Notes: generated by a model not told the origin, from the letters alone. Shown: positions 47,901-62,900, counted from the stretch's first letter. The stretch: DNA of 64,000 nucleotides from Trichostrongylus colubriformis (GCA_963978905.1 OZ022259.1:45650727-45714726); one strand, 5' to 3'. Translations and numbers: made by a program.

Positions 47901-50900
47901 AAGCGAAGGATGGGATCCAAAGTGGGGCCATGAATCTGTTCTTGGAACACCACACAAGGCATACTTGTATGATGCGTCTCGATTTCTCGCCAGTTACCTT
48001 TAAGGAGGCTTTTTTCCTGTCGTTCTCTGTCATTGTTGTAAGGTGAATCGCATAGTTCCCTTGTTCCTGAAAGCCTATTAACGGCTGTATTACTGTTCAA
48101 AAACAAAAATAATTGTTATTTATTCATTTATTGCACGCGTAGGTGCGCTTTTACAATAGGCTACGAAATCATAATAAACGTAAAACGAACTTATGAGCAC
48201 ATGAGCAGTAACTCGTAAAACGAACTTATGAGCACATGAGCAGTAACTTGAGCAATATCAGATTTAACGTGTATGGTGACAGTTTGGATGTTCATATACG
48301 TGTTTTTCAGTACGCTCATTTGCTGCTGGCCTTTGATTATCTTGTCGGTTTACCGTCGTCAGCTGTAGAGGAGAAGTTTATCATGCAATATAGGTGAGTA
48401 TTTATCCGCTCAGTTTTTTTTAAGTATGCCACAAAAAACGCTCCAAGAACTGGGAGCTATTTCTCCTTTCATGAATTAAATTACGAAAAGCTTTTAAGAG
48501 AACCATTGGCTGCATCAACGAAGTCGAAGCTGTTCGGACCGGCAGTTCCTGAAGTGAAAGTTTGTCCGGAAACGCAACGGCGGTTCGCATTTGTTAGGTA
48601 ATGGATTAGTGTTGTATTTCGTAGTTTCAGTTTTTTTTATTTTATCGCTGTAGCTCTTAAACTGTGATACTGTAATTCCAAAGGTTATCCACTCTAAATA
48701 AAATAACTTTTGGAGTAAAACCGTAAAGACATCAAGGATTCGCACAAAATTTCGCGATTGTAATGCTGAAGCCCCAATTTTTACTTCTAATGAAGTTTTC
48801 TCTCAGCAATTCTACTATACATAATCCGCTAAGTATGTCAATCTGTTCGTGTGTGGGTCTGTTTGTCACGAAATTCATATCTCACGTCGCAGCAAAGCTT
48901 GAACCTTGATTTCTGGAGGTGATATGGGGGGCACTGAAATACTTATGGTGGGGGACCTGTTCTGATAACAGCTGATAAGGGCTGATAAGAAGCCTCTGTT
49001 CGGTCTGTATACGTTGTTGCTTATTTGTTGTTTGTTGGAAGAAATAATAATGAAAATGAAAAGTTATGATCGAAAAAATCCTACAAGACTTTTGGTACAA
49101 GCTAATATAATAAAATAAGTGGTGGTACTCATTCACTGTGAAGCGTGATTTTCTGTTTGAAACTGGAATCAGGTGGGCATTCATCTTTCTTCCCGAAGCA
49201 CTGAATTGCACAATCATACCTTATAACTGCTCATTAGCTTGACATGCGCAACACTTCATTTTTTTTGTGGAAGACCACACGTTCCGGAATTCACCAGGAG
49301 CTTACAATGATTTATAGCGTATCCAGAGCTCTAGCGAATTTTCGGTTTCTGCTTAGACACTTTGTTGTTATCTACTAGTACCAGTGGGCTGGTGCACACT
49401 ATTGCTCGTGACTCATGGCGATTTTGTGCGAGATGGGTTCGATGGATGCGAATATCGATGTGTATGGCGATGAGTGGATATTTCTCTCACTCAGCAGAGA
49501 TTGCATATTGGAAGAAGCGGGGACGGTGACGTGATGAAAAGGTTTCCAGTAGTTATAAAGATCAGTCGGTTTTCATCGAGCTCATTTTGCACTACGTCGC
49601 TATGAGTCCCGCGCAGTAGTATGTGAGAGCTAATTGGTAATTACGGTAATTGAGTTGGTAATTGCCATAATTAAGTTGATTCTCTGCTTCTAATTCTTTT
49701 GTGAGCTTTTCTTTAGAGGAATTAATATGCAATAATGCACCTGCGATCGAATTAATTGTGAGTTCAGATAGTCCTGATCAGATCAGGATTGAGCCCATCG
49801 TAACTTCTCTACCTTTTGAAGGTGACACAAGCTCCAGACTCTGATTATCTTAATATTGAAGGTGTGAAAATATGTCAGGAAGAAGGATGAAATGCAGATA
49901 TCGTCCCAGTTTGTTTAGCGTTGCAGTTTTTATTGTCTACTTTTTTGTATTAGTCGATGTTACAGTTGTCTGTAACAGAACTGAGCTTTCACTTATGTGT
50001 ATCTCATTTCAGGACCAGATGTAAAGATACGAGGGTAAGTGTTGAGGTGTCAGATGCAGGAACTGGCAAGTTCGATATCGATGGTGTGGATTTGCCCGAT
50101 TTTCGACATCTTATTGCCAGGTTTGCTAACATGAAAGTATTTGACACAATGTCTCAATGACTATTTACAACAAGTATTTTTATAATTGTTGGAAAGCCAT
50201 CTGGTATTCTAGTAAAGTGTATCGCGTTTGTCGTATGTAGGTAGATGTTGCCTTCGCCAATTTGTCATGGGTGCAGATAGGTGTCATGGGATGGAGCCAA
50301 GATATCGTAGGAAAGTTGTATGAGGGTGTAGTGATCAATTTTTCATTGTTATTGTTGTTTTTTCCTTACGTGGCATATATTCTTCAATCGTTCTACCTTA
50401 AGTCTTTACGAAAAGCAGAGGCAATAGGAAGGGACATTTTGTGACCGGATAAAGGCGCTAAGTTCCAGTCTCCTTTACACCATGATGTACCCTAACCATA
50501 GATTTGCACTAGCGGAATAGCAGTTATTCTGTCCTTTGGTCTCAGTGGGGAGACTGATAAATATTGGGAAGGGCATCCAATCTATAAACTACCCGAGGCA
50601 GGTGAATGCCCAAAAAACGATAGAACAGTGCCCAAGAGAATTTGTTTAAGGATGTCGAAATTATTTAAAAATCATGTGACAGTGAATGAATGAGCTTGTT
50701 CATTCAAAGGGAACGTGTCAGCTGAATCATGTTTTCTTACATCAGTCTATTATTATAGTTCGTAAACTTTGCATGACGCCTTTACCTGAAACTGCACTGG
50801 GCTCACCTCTTCTATGTCGTACGTGGCCTTTGTAATTGTTATGAAAAATGAAAAATCGGTGGGAAAGTTGCCAACAGTGCGGTAGTAGAAACTGTTGAAT

Positions 50901-53900
50901 AAGTGGGTTTCATCAGGAACACAGATTAGATTCATTTTCTCCATGACTAATTGGGCTTTCATGCGAAGACAATACAGTGACAAGCGAAGCCAGTCCCACT
51001 CGCATGGAACCTGGAGCATTGTTCGCCCAAGCCACAAAACTCATGTGGGAGGCTAGTGTATGGGTCAAACTACATGATTTTTAACGGAAGTAGAATGCGT
51101 AGAGCACCTCTGGGAGGGACCAAACCAGAATCCTTGATAATTTCCCTTTTTTTTTTTTGATAGTTTCCCTTCACCTTTAACCATAGATGTGTTCCCAACG
51201 ACACTATGTGTAGAAGAACTCTACATACGCAGATATAGTGTGATTCATTGAACGCATAAGGTTAATTTCATCAGGTTTTTTTTACACCCAGTTTTACTCA
51301 TCCTTTGTCTTGACTTTTTGGTTTTCATTTATCCTTTACTTTTGTCTTCTTTCTTTCTTCTCGACGTTTTATCCATGTAGGCATCAGTGGCCACATAGCA
51401 ACACCCTCGCTTTCGCATCCCCAGAGACGAATTCTGGTCTTCTGCATTTTTCGCGAGCAGTGACCATGATATCACGCCATATGTTATGGGTTGTTCTCTT
51501 GTACCCAATTTTAGGTCGAGAGGGTAACTTTTAGCCGGTTCCCGAAACTTGCTTTTAGGAGATCATACCTTGGCTTAGACTGCACCTTTTCCCGTAGAAT
51601 AAGCATCACTCAGTTCTTCACACTTTTGCCTACATGATGCATTTTTGCATATCCCATTGTGATAAGAATGTGATGATTTACATTGCACGAAATCGCGGAA
51701 AGTCGAGTTCAAATCATCATGCTCTGTTTGAAAAAAAGGGGTTTACATCATCTGACGAGGATGAAGGGCGAGTATGGGCTTCACCCACAACTCTTCAATT
51801 TCTGAAAGGCGATTTGTAAGGAGTGCGAATCACACTACTTGAGGTGGTCAACCGCGCCTGCATTGATGAGGCCATACGTGAATACGGACGCTCTTCGCTC
51901 GCTGCTGCTTCAGCTGAAGCGCTTTGATCATCTGCACAATTGGAGCAAGTGATTCTCACTTCTGTGAATCACGGACTTCCTTCTAACACTGTGCCTGCTT
52001 CTCTTGAAGTGCCGACACTTGTAGTTGTCTCCGTTGCTGTTCGATCAAACTGGCACTCGTGAAATGAAGCTATCCTAAAAGTTTCATTTTTGCATTACTT
52101 TTGCATTCCTTTGAAATTTCCCTAACAAATTCTAGGACGTTATGGAATTCTGAGGAAAGCCTACATCTAGAAAAAGCAACTTTTGAGCTATTCAAGATGC
52201 ACATTATGGAAGTCGATTTAAATTGACGCGCTTTGGAATTCCGATTTGTCTTGTGTACGCGCAAAACCGGCCAGAACTTTCTTCACAAGCTGATAGTTGA
52301 ACCGGCAAACAGGTAAGGTTGGTGGCAAACGAGCAACAGGCCATTGAAATTTAAGGGTCAATTGAAGTCGGGAGGAGACGCAAAATTTCCACCGACGTCG
52401 AAGCTCCTTTCCATCCCTAGGCTTAGGCTAAAACAGATGAGAGAGTTGGCTTTTCATTTAGGAGAAGGGCATATGAATGTCGGCCTAAGCCTAGGGAGGG
52501 AGGGGACTTCGAAGTCGGTGAAAAGTTGCGTGCGCCCCCCTCCCCTCCTCCAACTTTAATTGGCCCAAAGTTTATCGGTAGTGCCCGAGAATGGAATGGA
52601 ATATGCCCAGTTTTCCATTTTTTCTGAATTGTGAAAAAGGGTGTTTTCAATGCATCTTCGTTAGTTGGGATGAACGAACAACTTTTCTGCTCACTTTCGA
52701 GCACCTCTATAATGAGGAACGCTCTCAGAACCTGATGGCTGCCTGCCATTCATTTCTAGACATTAATTTGCTCCCGGGCACTTGCGAGCTCATTGACTGG
52801 CTTGATTACTGTAATTTTTTGTATCAGATATTCATTTTTTACTTCTTTTCTACAAGATTCCCCAGTTTCCATTAATTGGCAACATAGTTGTGAGGGAGAC
52901 TGGCTGAGAAAAAGGCGGCCGCCGACGGGCCAGCCGGCACTCGGTCAAAGAGCATGTCGATCTTTGCACGAACACAGCGACATTGGCGGCTGTGTTGCTT
53001 AGCAGTTTGTTTTGTTGTGAACAGCATATGAGCGCATGAGAACGGCTGAATGGCGGAGGCGGCGTTCCAGGCGGTGCCATCTATGACGCGATGTTCCATT
53101 TGAGCTGTTGAGTTCGTGGAAATCTCACGTGAATGAAGCGAGTGTAAAGATCACTCGGTGATTTACGGTATCATTGTTGACAAATTTTTTTGTGCTAATT
53201 CCAGTGAATCTCTACCAAAAAAAAGTAGCTGTACTGTCGTTGCAGAAAGTTATCTACAAGGAGTTTCAGTGGCTGCAGAAAGCTTTCTAGCAGAATATCG
53301 ACGGGTAACATTAAAGGCACCGGGAGGGATAAGGCAAAACTGATAGGTGTGAATTCGGGTTCCTGAAAACAGATTCACTCGAAGTGATTCATCGTGAAAA
53401 TGGCATTGAGATGCGCGGTTTAGGGTCCTGTTACGATCCCTCAACACGGTGTGTCGTTCTGCGGTACATCAGCTACATCATCAGCTGGGCAAGGTGCCGG
53501 CAAGGCGGGACAACGCTCGCGGTCGGCTGATTTGGCGTCTCCGCCCGCCTAGTTTGCCGAAATTACCCCTTCCGGTGTCTTTGAGCATCGATTACTTTTG
53601 GGATGCGATTGCGCCTACGCAGGACGTGAGGGACTGATCTGCTTCTACTTGTTATGCCGACCTCAGACTTGGAAGACTTTATCTGCTGGTCTCTGAAACT
53701 AGCAGTCATATGACCATGGACGTGTTCCTTTTTTATCGTACATACTATTCATTTCAAAGCAACATGCATGGCGACGCAAAAATTAACTTCTCCCGAAGCT
53801 CATCGAGCCTGACACAAAGATCGCTACGAATTTACATGATGCCAATGCTGTCAGCAGACGAAAAGAGCTGTGTGTGGTGAGATACTGACGACAATAGCTG

Positions 53901-56900
53901 ATTGTTGGAGTTGAGCTCAGGAGCGGGTGTGGTAGTGCATATGAAACCGTTGCAAAGATAATAAGCAATACAAAGCGTAAACGAACGTGATGAATAAACA
54001 AGTGCAAAATAAGCCATCGTGATGAAGCACTTAGTCGATAATAGAAAACGAGGGTTTTTTTTGTCTTTATGATACGCTTGGAGCAGAAAGGACAGTAGTA
54101 AAGAGTGAAACTGTTTGGTTCATCTCGGTTCGAAATGCTGGAGATGTGGATATTCCTTAGGGTATGACGAAATACGCCTCATGGCAGCGTCTGCAGCAGT
54201 GTGTGGCTTAGGCCTTCATACGTTCACAGTCAAGAGATTGGTCTAATCGCGGGATATGGAGGAAAGCTCGAAATGAAAGCTTGTCATTTTTTGAGTGGAT
54301 AGTCCAATTTGTGTGTATAGTTCGTCGCGCATTATGTTTTGCAATTGTTTTGGTGCCATAAGTTTTGTGGGTTTTTTTTTTCATGGACTCTAACCACTAT
54401 CTCTGATGCTGGAATACAGCTTCAAAAAACGAAGGCAGCTCGTTGGTTCTAAATTTCTTGGCGAGGGTCAAATACCTCAGAGATAATGTAGGTCCTTCAC
54501 GTCTTCTTGTTAGATTAATTGACAAAAACGCGACCATAAGAACTTCGGCGGTCTTGGTAGTCACTTGCGTGATGCATCTTGGAAGAAAGGCTTAATGCCG
54601 AATATCCTCTCGTTTTTCATGTTTTTTGTTGAAATATCATGTACTCAAAAGGATCGTCCACTCAAGCTAATGTTTTCTCCTCCCTTACGGTTATTTGCCC
54701 TCTTCATTTTGAGACAACCGCAAAGTTTCATTTAAAAAATTAAAAATTCTGCAGTGATGTATTTCCTTGAAGTTCCGTCCATGCGGGTATCGTGGGCGGG
54801 AACACGGGGCTTGGATAAATTCAGGGCGATTACATAATCGGTGACGTGATGTGGAAGACAAATCATCGTTAGGTGTGAAACTCTAGACTGTGTTCTTTCC
54901 CAACGAGAACTGTTGGAAAGTGATTAGGCGGGAATTTACTAGACGAGTTGGTGTTCGTTCAGATTTTCGTTTTTTGCGTTATCGAAAGGAATTATTTGGT
55001 TCTTTTTGGTTTTCGTTCAAGTGTAAGTGGTACAGCGGGGTGGTTTTAAGATGGATTAGAATTATTGAATTCTCGTGCTCAAAACCTTTAAGTGAAATAC
55101 GATGGAAGAGTATGTTTACACACAAAATCTCTAGTGACAAAAATGTAATTCGCAAACAGTTTCCGGCTCGCGAGTTCTTACGCACCATAGTGCCGGTCTC
55201 ATTATCAGTCCTAATTGTTGTTCACTAATTTGCCTAATAATTTAAATTTCAGGGAAATTCTCTTGGCCCCCATGCTGGTCGCTGGACTTTTGGGACGGGT
55301 CGATGTGAAAGCGAAAGCAGTAGGATCCGGTGGAATAACCGCATTGCCGCGTGCGGTTCGACATGGAACGGCGCTCGGAATAGCCGCACTCTATCCGGAA
55401 AAGATGGAGCCATTACGTCTAGGTATGCTGCATCTCGTCTGTATTATTTAATCATTTATTCATGTTTGAAGCTTATTTCGCTAGCTCTTTTAACACGTTG
55501 GCGACTGTGTGACGTCGTCTTACAACCAGTCTTTCAGCTTATTTTTTCAAATTTTTGATTACTTTTAAATTTTTCTGGTCTCATTCATAGAAAGTTGTGA
55601 ATATGTACTTGATGCATCTTGCTTGCCAGACACAGTCGTCAACGTGTTAAAAGAGCTGTATGCTAAGAAGTTTATCGACGAAGAAGTAAAACATGGTTAG
55701 AGAGACTGTGGGGTATTCGTTACTCGAAGGTGTTAAGGTGGTGACAGTTGATGCCGCTTCTTCCACGAAATATCCTCCTTAGAAATAAGGGTTTATGTAG
55801 CGTTTTCCCACAGGATTTATATGCCCTATCCAACTAATATTGCTTATCGGAACATCCGTGTTTGCCATTTTTTTCCAGCATTTCGAGAGCGTAAGAAAGT
55901 ACTCCGTCAAGACGCGATAGGGACAAACTTGTTATTGATTGAGCAATCAGTAAAATCCAAGTTGCTGGAATGAAATGCCAATCTGTTCTTTGACCGTGGT
56001 ATCGACTACAACTAAGCTAATGGAAAGAATGCGATAAGCAATGATCTTTCTACTCAATTTAATATGGCTTTTGTTTCTCGAATTATTTTTTATCATTTTT
56101 TTCACTTTCAATTTAGCTTTTTTTGGGCAAAAGACGCAAGTACTTATTCATCTCTGCTATTAGATTAGTGCATGATTTGATAACTTGGTTCCATAAATCG
56201 ACGTCGTCCTGAGAGGGTGTTCGGCCCTACTTGAACTTTTAGAATCATTTGTCAGCTTGACTCTAGTTGTTTGTTCCTTTGCTAAGAAAATCAACGAAAT
56301 CTCTTGACTTTTCTCCTACTTTTCTCGAAATTCTGCAAAAGCGTAATGGTGCTTATACACTCTTTGATAACTGAATAACTTGGGCGATTCCGTGCAATCT
56401 TCTAGCCAAAGGTTAGTGATCAAGGGAAAGTGCAGCATGGATGGCCTTTATTGACGTACTTGCATCTTGCTGCTGTGACCATTGTGCAGTTTGCTTCCTT
56501 GTTAAAACCATCGTTTAATTATTTCGAGTGCACACAGATTGTCTGGTGGTAAGCCAGCAACTAACTGGTTGCACCGGATTATTTGTAAACATGCAGCTAT
56601 TTTGCATGATCCTTGAACCCGGTACCACTTCATCCGAAGGCTTGGTTCTCGTACTGAAGCGGCCTGAGGTAATTTGGGAGAGTTTTTTGTGAGGGTTCAA
56701 GAGCTCTGAAAAGTTGTGATCGTAAAGGTTGCGGTGGGGGTGGGCATGTTTCGGTTTCATGGTGTGGGTCAGGACACTCGAGTTGTGACATGTCGCCGGC
56801 TTCACCGCGGGCTCACACTTCGCGCAGCCCATTCTCATCGTAAACAGCAGAGCAGTTGTACGCGATGAAGCATTTCACGTGGCGCGGAAATCCAAATGTC

Positions 56901-59900
56901 GTGTTCTGGCTGATTCCTTCTCTCCATGTTGCCTCCACAATTGCACTGCTAGAAGTAGATGAAGGTGAAATTATGCATGATGTAGTTTTCGAAATACCAA
57001 AATCTTCGTGACGGGGATCGTACACTTGATCGAAAAAGTGGTATAAGTCTTATATCTCAAAATGTTTTCTCAATGCATTGCTTTACCCAGCAAGGACTCA
57101 AATCCCGCTCTCTCTCTTCTCATTCCTATCACACCGTTTTATGCATGACTGGGATCGCTTTAGAAATGGACTTCAAGTCTCGAAATAGAGGTAAATGTCT
57201 GTCAAGTAATTTGAAGTCGATAGTACTCGGCAAGGGTCTTAGACGTTAGCGCAGAGAGTGAATTGCAATTGGGTCATTCGCGTTAAAAACGTTGGATGGA
57301 TGAGAAGGATTGCTCTAATTGGTTCATGAAAAAACCGAAGATCTTTGATTTCTGCTCATATCAAACTGCAAGGAAGTAGCATCGTCTTCTACCTATTTCT
57401 TCGACTTAAGAATTACCTGCTTATCGGGCTCTGGCCGCGAAAAAATGCCATATTTTTTCATTACTTTGGAGGCTGAGCTTTAACTTGGGTAAATAATTGG
57501 CATAGAAACTTCCTATTTTTTGTGGGAAAGCTTCACTGAGTGGAAGGAGCATAAGAATCAGAGCCAGCGCTTCTCGTGCATCGACATCGCGCAGTACCCC
57601 TCACCTATTCCTAGCGAATGTCTAGTCGAATTATACTCTGCGGAAAGTGAAATGGTGACTTGGCGAGCCCATTATAAGTCATTGATAAACCAAGTGCGAA
57701 CGTAAATCCTGAGAGAAATTCAAGTACATGGCTCATCCGGAAACTGCAGAAATTGTACTTTATATTTAAAAAGTGTAGTTTTGTTTTATCAGTAGAAAAA
57801 TCATATTAACTTTAGTTATATCATTTTCAAGGGTTTTTGTAATTTCACTTTTGATAGTTCGTAACAGTTGGATCAGATTTGTTTCACTTATTCATTATTC
57901 GGATTTTGACCAATTGTAAGTCCCACTCGTTTTTGCATTGACCCTCTACGTTTTCGGAATCTATGATTCATGCAAGAATTTGAATGTGGAACGCATCCCA
58001 TAGGGATTAATCAGCGCGTATCTTTTTTGTATAGCATGCACTCAACCCTTGATGTATAACAGAGAAAGGCTCAGATGAACCTTTTCGCCGAAAGTGGAAG
58101 ATGTGAAGTCGGCAGCTTTAGTGACTAAGCGGCCTGAAACGATGCGACTCTCGAAAATGTTCTGACGCGTCATAGGTCCGGATCAGGGCTCATTTTTATT
58201 GCATGCTTCTTGGTGCGCTGGGCTTAGAAGTGATCCTGTTGGTCTTTTGAAGGTGTGATTTTTTTGCATGAAAATAAAGTTATGAACAGGAGTGATTTAT
58301 CCCAAGCAGGTCCTTCAAGAACTAGAAATTCCCAGCTAGAGCGGTGGATGGAGTTGAGGAGCCATTAGTCTACCTTCGTCGGACACCAAGCAGAGATGTA
58401 TCGTAGCAGCGTTTTATTGCAGTGGTACTCCATAGTGCTCTGATCACAATGTGCCCCCCCCCCCTTACTGATGTAGCTAGTGGGTTGTCGGAGTGCACTA
58501 CGATTTCCTGCGTTTGACCGTATTGCGTTGTAGAGTGACGATGGATGAAGAATAGCTTGACATTATGAAGAGTTCGGCGATTTGGTCTGGCACGGTTCTA
58601 GGAAGGTTAACGAATCAACGACCAGTAATTGGCGAATTAACGGCCAGTAATTGAGTTCATCTGATTGTGTCTTCGTTGGGTTCTCATTTGATGTTTCCTG
58701 CTGTGCCGTAATTTTTGTCTTGAGAAAGCTCTTGAATGGTGCAGTTCGTTTGTGCAGTGTAAACTGCTGCTTTGAAAATTATGGTGATGGTAACCGGCAC
58801 ACTAACTATAGATTCGTTTATAGGCAAGTTTGCTGAATTTTTCGTGGTGCCTAGAATGCATGGAAGTGGAAGGTTTGGTGCACCGTCTCGCCGTTCCAGG
58901 CATTCAGTCCATGCTTGGAATTGTGGCTGCAGGCTGCAGAATTTTATTGGGCCCATGCAGTGACGTATGCTAGTCGATACCGCAGTAAATGTCCAAATGA
59001 GAGTATTACAAATGAATGACTAAAGGAAAATGATTTCATTCGATGGATGTGATTGGTTTTTCTGTGGCGTTCATGTGTTTTCGCCAGCGCATCCATTGCC
59101 TCTAAAGGGTGTTGATTTCGAAAAAAATTGCTTCAGCGCTTTTTTTCGAAATTAACACCCTTTAGAGGCAATGGATGCCTGCCTGAGTGTAGAAGCGTTG
59201 GAGGCGGTGTGAAAGGTGTACTGGTGGAGATACTGACGGGAAGAGCTCACCAATGAGGAAGGCGTAACACACACCGTCAATCCACCCTCACACACAGCAT
59301 GCCCACTGTCTTTAACTGCGCAAAAAAGTTTTGAAACATATCGCAGTGCTTCCTGGGCTTTCATCATTACGTCGCATGGTTTTCTCAGTTTTAGTTGTGT
59401 TACAACCGTAATTATAAGCCCTTATCAGTAAAACTTTCTTCTATTGTTAATATCAGCGAATCAGCTATACAGCAAGCTTCCCTAGATAACACACGGTTTG
59501 GCTTGTTTATTTCGTTAATACAGCTGTTTTTTTTTCGCAGTGGTTCATGGTGCACACGTTATCAGAAGAGTCATGTTTTAAGTCGAACGGCTAATAGGCT
59601 TGTGATACTGATCACAATTTCATATATTATCGTGAATTGATGATGTATGGCGCGCTGATATCATGGAGAGGGGAAGGGGAGAGAAAGAAGTTCAATGATG
59701 TGGATATTATACTACAAGTTACCACTATTGTTTCTTAAACGTTAACTTTTCGAGTGGCGACTTAATTTCCGGTGTGCTACTAGATACTCACCATTTTTGC
59801 AATAACTGCTTCCTCACCAATTGATGTAGTGGTTTGTAACGGTAAAGGGAAAAAGAAAGGGAAGACAGTTTAGGACCTTGAAGTAGGGATTTTAAGGCGA

Positions 59901-62900
59901 CTATGTGATGGAATAATCAGAGAACAGATGTCTGAGGCATTGTTACAGCAGCGAGCTGATGCAGGGAATTGTCTAAATAGTTTTTCTGTTCTTGAAAACG
60001 GATCGTGAGAGAATAGAAACGGTGAAGATCTCGAGTTAAGTATATAATCGGTTTTGATACCTTTTTGATCTCAGTTTTCAAACCGTTTCAAGGAGAGCTT
60101 AGTAAATTGAATGGATATTGATCATTACCTGCCAGCGGTTAGGCCGCGTTCATACTTTGCGCACCGGCGTCAATTTGATGCCGGCACCGGCGGTGACGGC
60201 GTCGGTGCGCAAAGTATGAACGCGGCCTTGGGCGGGCTTTGGTGCGTCGGGATAGACTGGGGCATCATCTAGCTCAAGGCAGAAATTTATTTTCAAGCAT
60301 TTCCTCACTGGTTCATGTTCTAAAACAAAAAATATTCGAAGGAGTCGAAGTCGGGTGTTCTGTTATCTGCGTATTATTACTTTTATCGGGCAGTATCACT
60401 CACTGTGTGGTATAACCATCAATTTGTTTTTTGTTTTGTTGCCTTTATCGATGGTATGTCCTTATACTTTTTCTAATATTTACATTAATGCTATAGTGGA
60501 CTACAACCTTGCCGTTAACGCCTACTTTTACATCACCGATGACTATGATTTTGCAGAGCTTTCAAAAGAGCTTTATCATTCAAAATTATCGAAATGGAAC
60601 TAATATACGAATCACAATTGATTTACATTTGTTATCGATTTTGTCTCTTTAAAGTCAATAATATTCCAGCTGGCCTACTGACACTTGATCCACGCAAAAA
60701 AGAACGCAGTAAAGTCAATCAGCCTGGTGCACGTGCTAAATGGATCTGGTATGTGATCATTTTACCATATGCTTTTTGTTTGTTATTTTATTACCTTTGC
60801 CGTTACCTTGTTTCTGTAATTTGTAAAAAAGGTGCAGATGTAAGTCATAAAATTACTTTTTCATCCTCTAATTTTTTTAAAGAATTTTATGTTCGATGTA
60901 TTGTCGCAAGTCTAGCAACGTTTTGCGATGTACAAGATGAAGCTGTTTTTACTGTTGCGCGTTATCAAATCGAGGACGATCTTCGACTGATGAAACAGAA
61001 AACTTCAGAAAAATGAGTCAGGATGTCCATGAGGGTCTCGGGAATTGGGCCGCATATCTATGACCAAGGTCTCAACATTTTACCATGGGAACATCATCGA
61101 CGTAAACACAGGGTTGGTCGGGGCAATATATCTCGTTCTAACATTTCAGCGCGTTTTCCAAAACGTCGGAGTAGAGTGAGTGGAATGAAATCACATAGAA
61201 TTTAGTCGACGGTCGGGAATTACATCATCTCCGCTTCGGTGACGGATGCCGACCATAGAGAGCGGATTGAATACTGGCTGTATTTGAGTGTGAAGAAGTT
61301 GATTGGCTGTTGAAGCTGTGGAAGGTGACTTGCAAGGGTATTGAAGTGATTGGAGAAGTCTCATACATGTTCAGCAGAACACATTTTCGAATGTTCCAGT
61401 CTCGTGTATTTAGAGCAGAAAGTTAATCTTGACATCGTGAGCATGTCATTCACTCCAAGATCCCTATTGTCTCAGCTAGCTCAGAAGACGTGTATGAAAT
61501 ATGAATATGCTTGGCAGTATCCAGTTCTATACGGAAAGGATGATACTCAAAGCATCTCATTTTGTGCAGGGCGGAAGGGAAACTGCAGACTAGAGCTTAG
61601 CGATCGAAGATTACGAACACTTCCGTAGTTACGAGTAATCGAAGATTGAATGAACTAGGCATCATGATATTCTTTGATGACCATGAGACTATTTGTCAAT
61701 GATCAAGCCCCTCAATCGCAAAAGTACGAACGAAATAACATGTTCATCCTTTGAGCATTAGTATTTCACGGTAGTGAAGACTTTGGAGAGTGCGAACGAA
61801 GTGTTTGATAATTCCCGCTTGTTCTGTTCGGTTAGCTGCAAAGTCTTCTCCTTCTGCATTCTTTTTGTTATACTTGGTTTTTTAAATTATTTTTATTTTT
61901 ATTAGCCCATAATTTCGGAAAAAGAATCAGCTGACTCAGTCCAAAAATCCCGCAGTTCCTTTGGAAGCCCTTTGCTCTCTTTACAAAGAGCATTTTAACA
62001 ATCCCAAGCTTTAATTCGAGACGCCGTATGATATGTGGAATTGAGTTGTTTGTGTTGACAAGAGGTCATTGATTCACAAGAGTACGTAATTAACGACGAA
62101 GTCGCCTGGGCTTGCCAGTGGTGGTCCTAAAGTATTCTTTCTTTTTCCTGCTCACGGTATTGCCCTCCGCTCGCTTAAATCCATACTTTTCATTTTCATT
62201 TCGTGATTCCCTTCTCTCTCTCTTTTTACCGTTTTCCCCGTTGGGTCTCGGAATTTTTGATCTTTTTGCGTTATTCTGTTTAGAAGCAGTTGTTCCTCTA
62301 TCAGATAGTTTCTTATCGTTTCTCGTTAGCGAGTGACGTGAAGAAAAATGACGAAGACATTGATGCTCCCACACAAAGTGCAATAGCAGAATCTGTAATC
62401 GATTTTTCAGAAAAATCATCGTTTTTGCACTCGATTAGTGGTGATCCTTTGATTTTGAAAAAAAAGCCTTATTCATAAATCAATGCAGTCTCGAGATTGA
62501 TGCTTTCGTGGAGTTTTTTTTTGGTTCTTTGCTGTCTCATAGTGATTTTTGTTTTATTCCCATCTCGGTTTCTCCCTCAGATTTCATTCCTCTGAATAGT
62601 CGCCTTTTCTTCCGCTTTTAAATTTCGTAGCTGGCTGGTCTCGGGAAGGGTTGAGTCAACCGCGTGCACGTCTTTAGTTCCGCGTTTTTGCTGTTGAGGT
62701 TACTGGCGCACTCTCTTGTTTGTCCAGTTTGCACAGTTTTGAGAGGGCTAAAGTAATTAAAGGCGAATCCTCAGAAGTAGAATAATTCTTTCACTTCAGG
62801 GCTCCTCAAGGTGATCTATGGCACTTACATTCTCACCCCTCCCTGGAACGAATTTTGGACTTCACCCTCTGGAAATTCGGGTCTTGCATAGCATATGCCA

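Noticed and set aside
47714..48106. Minus-strand frames resembling a transposase fragment
   Set aside because: No catalytic or DNA-binding motif could be identified; two competing frames and no terminal repeats.
55590..55695. Exon-like frame containing [18 protein letters not shown] inside mrps-9
   Set aside because: Part of it is the right arm of the TTAA-flanked foldback element, and including it breaks the conserved uS9 sequence across the 55422/60670 junction.
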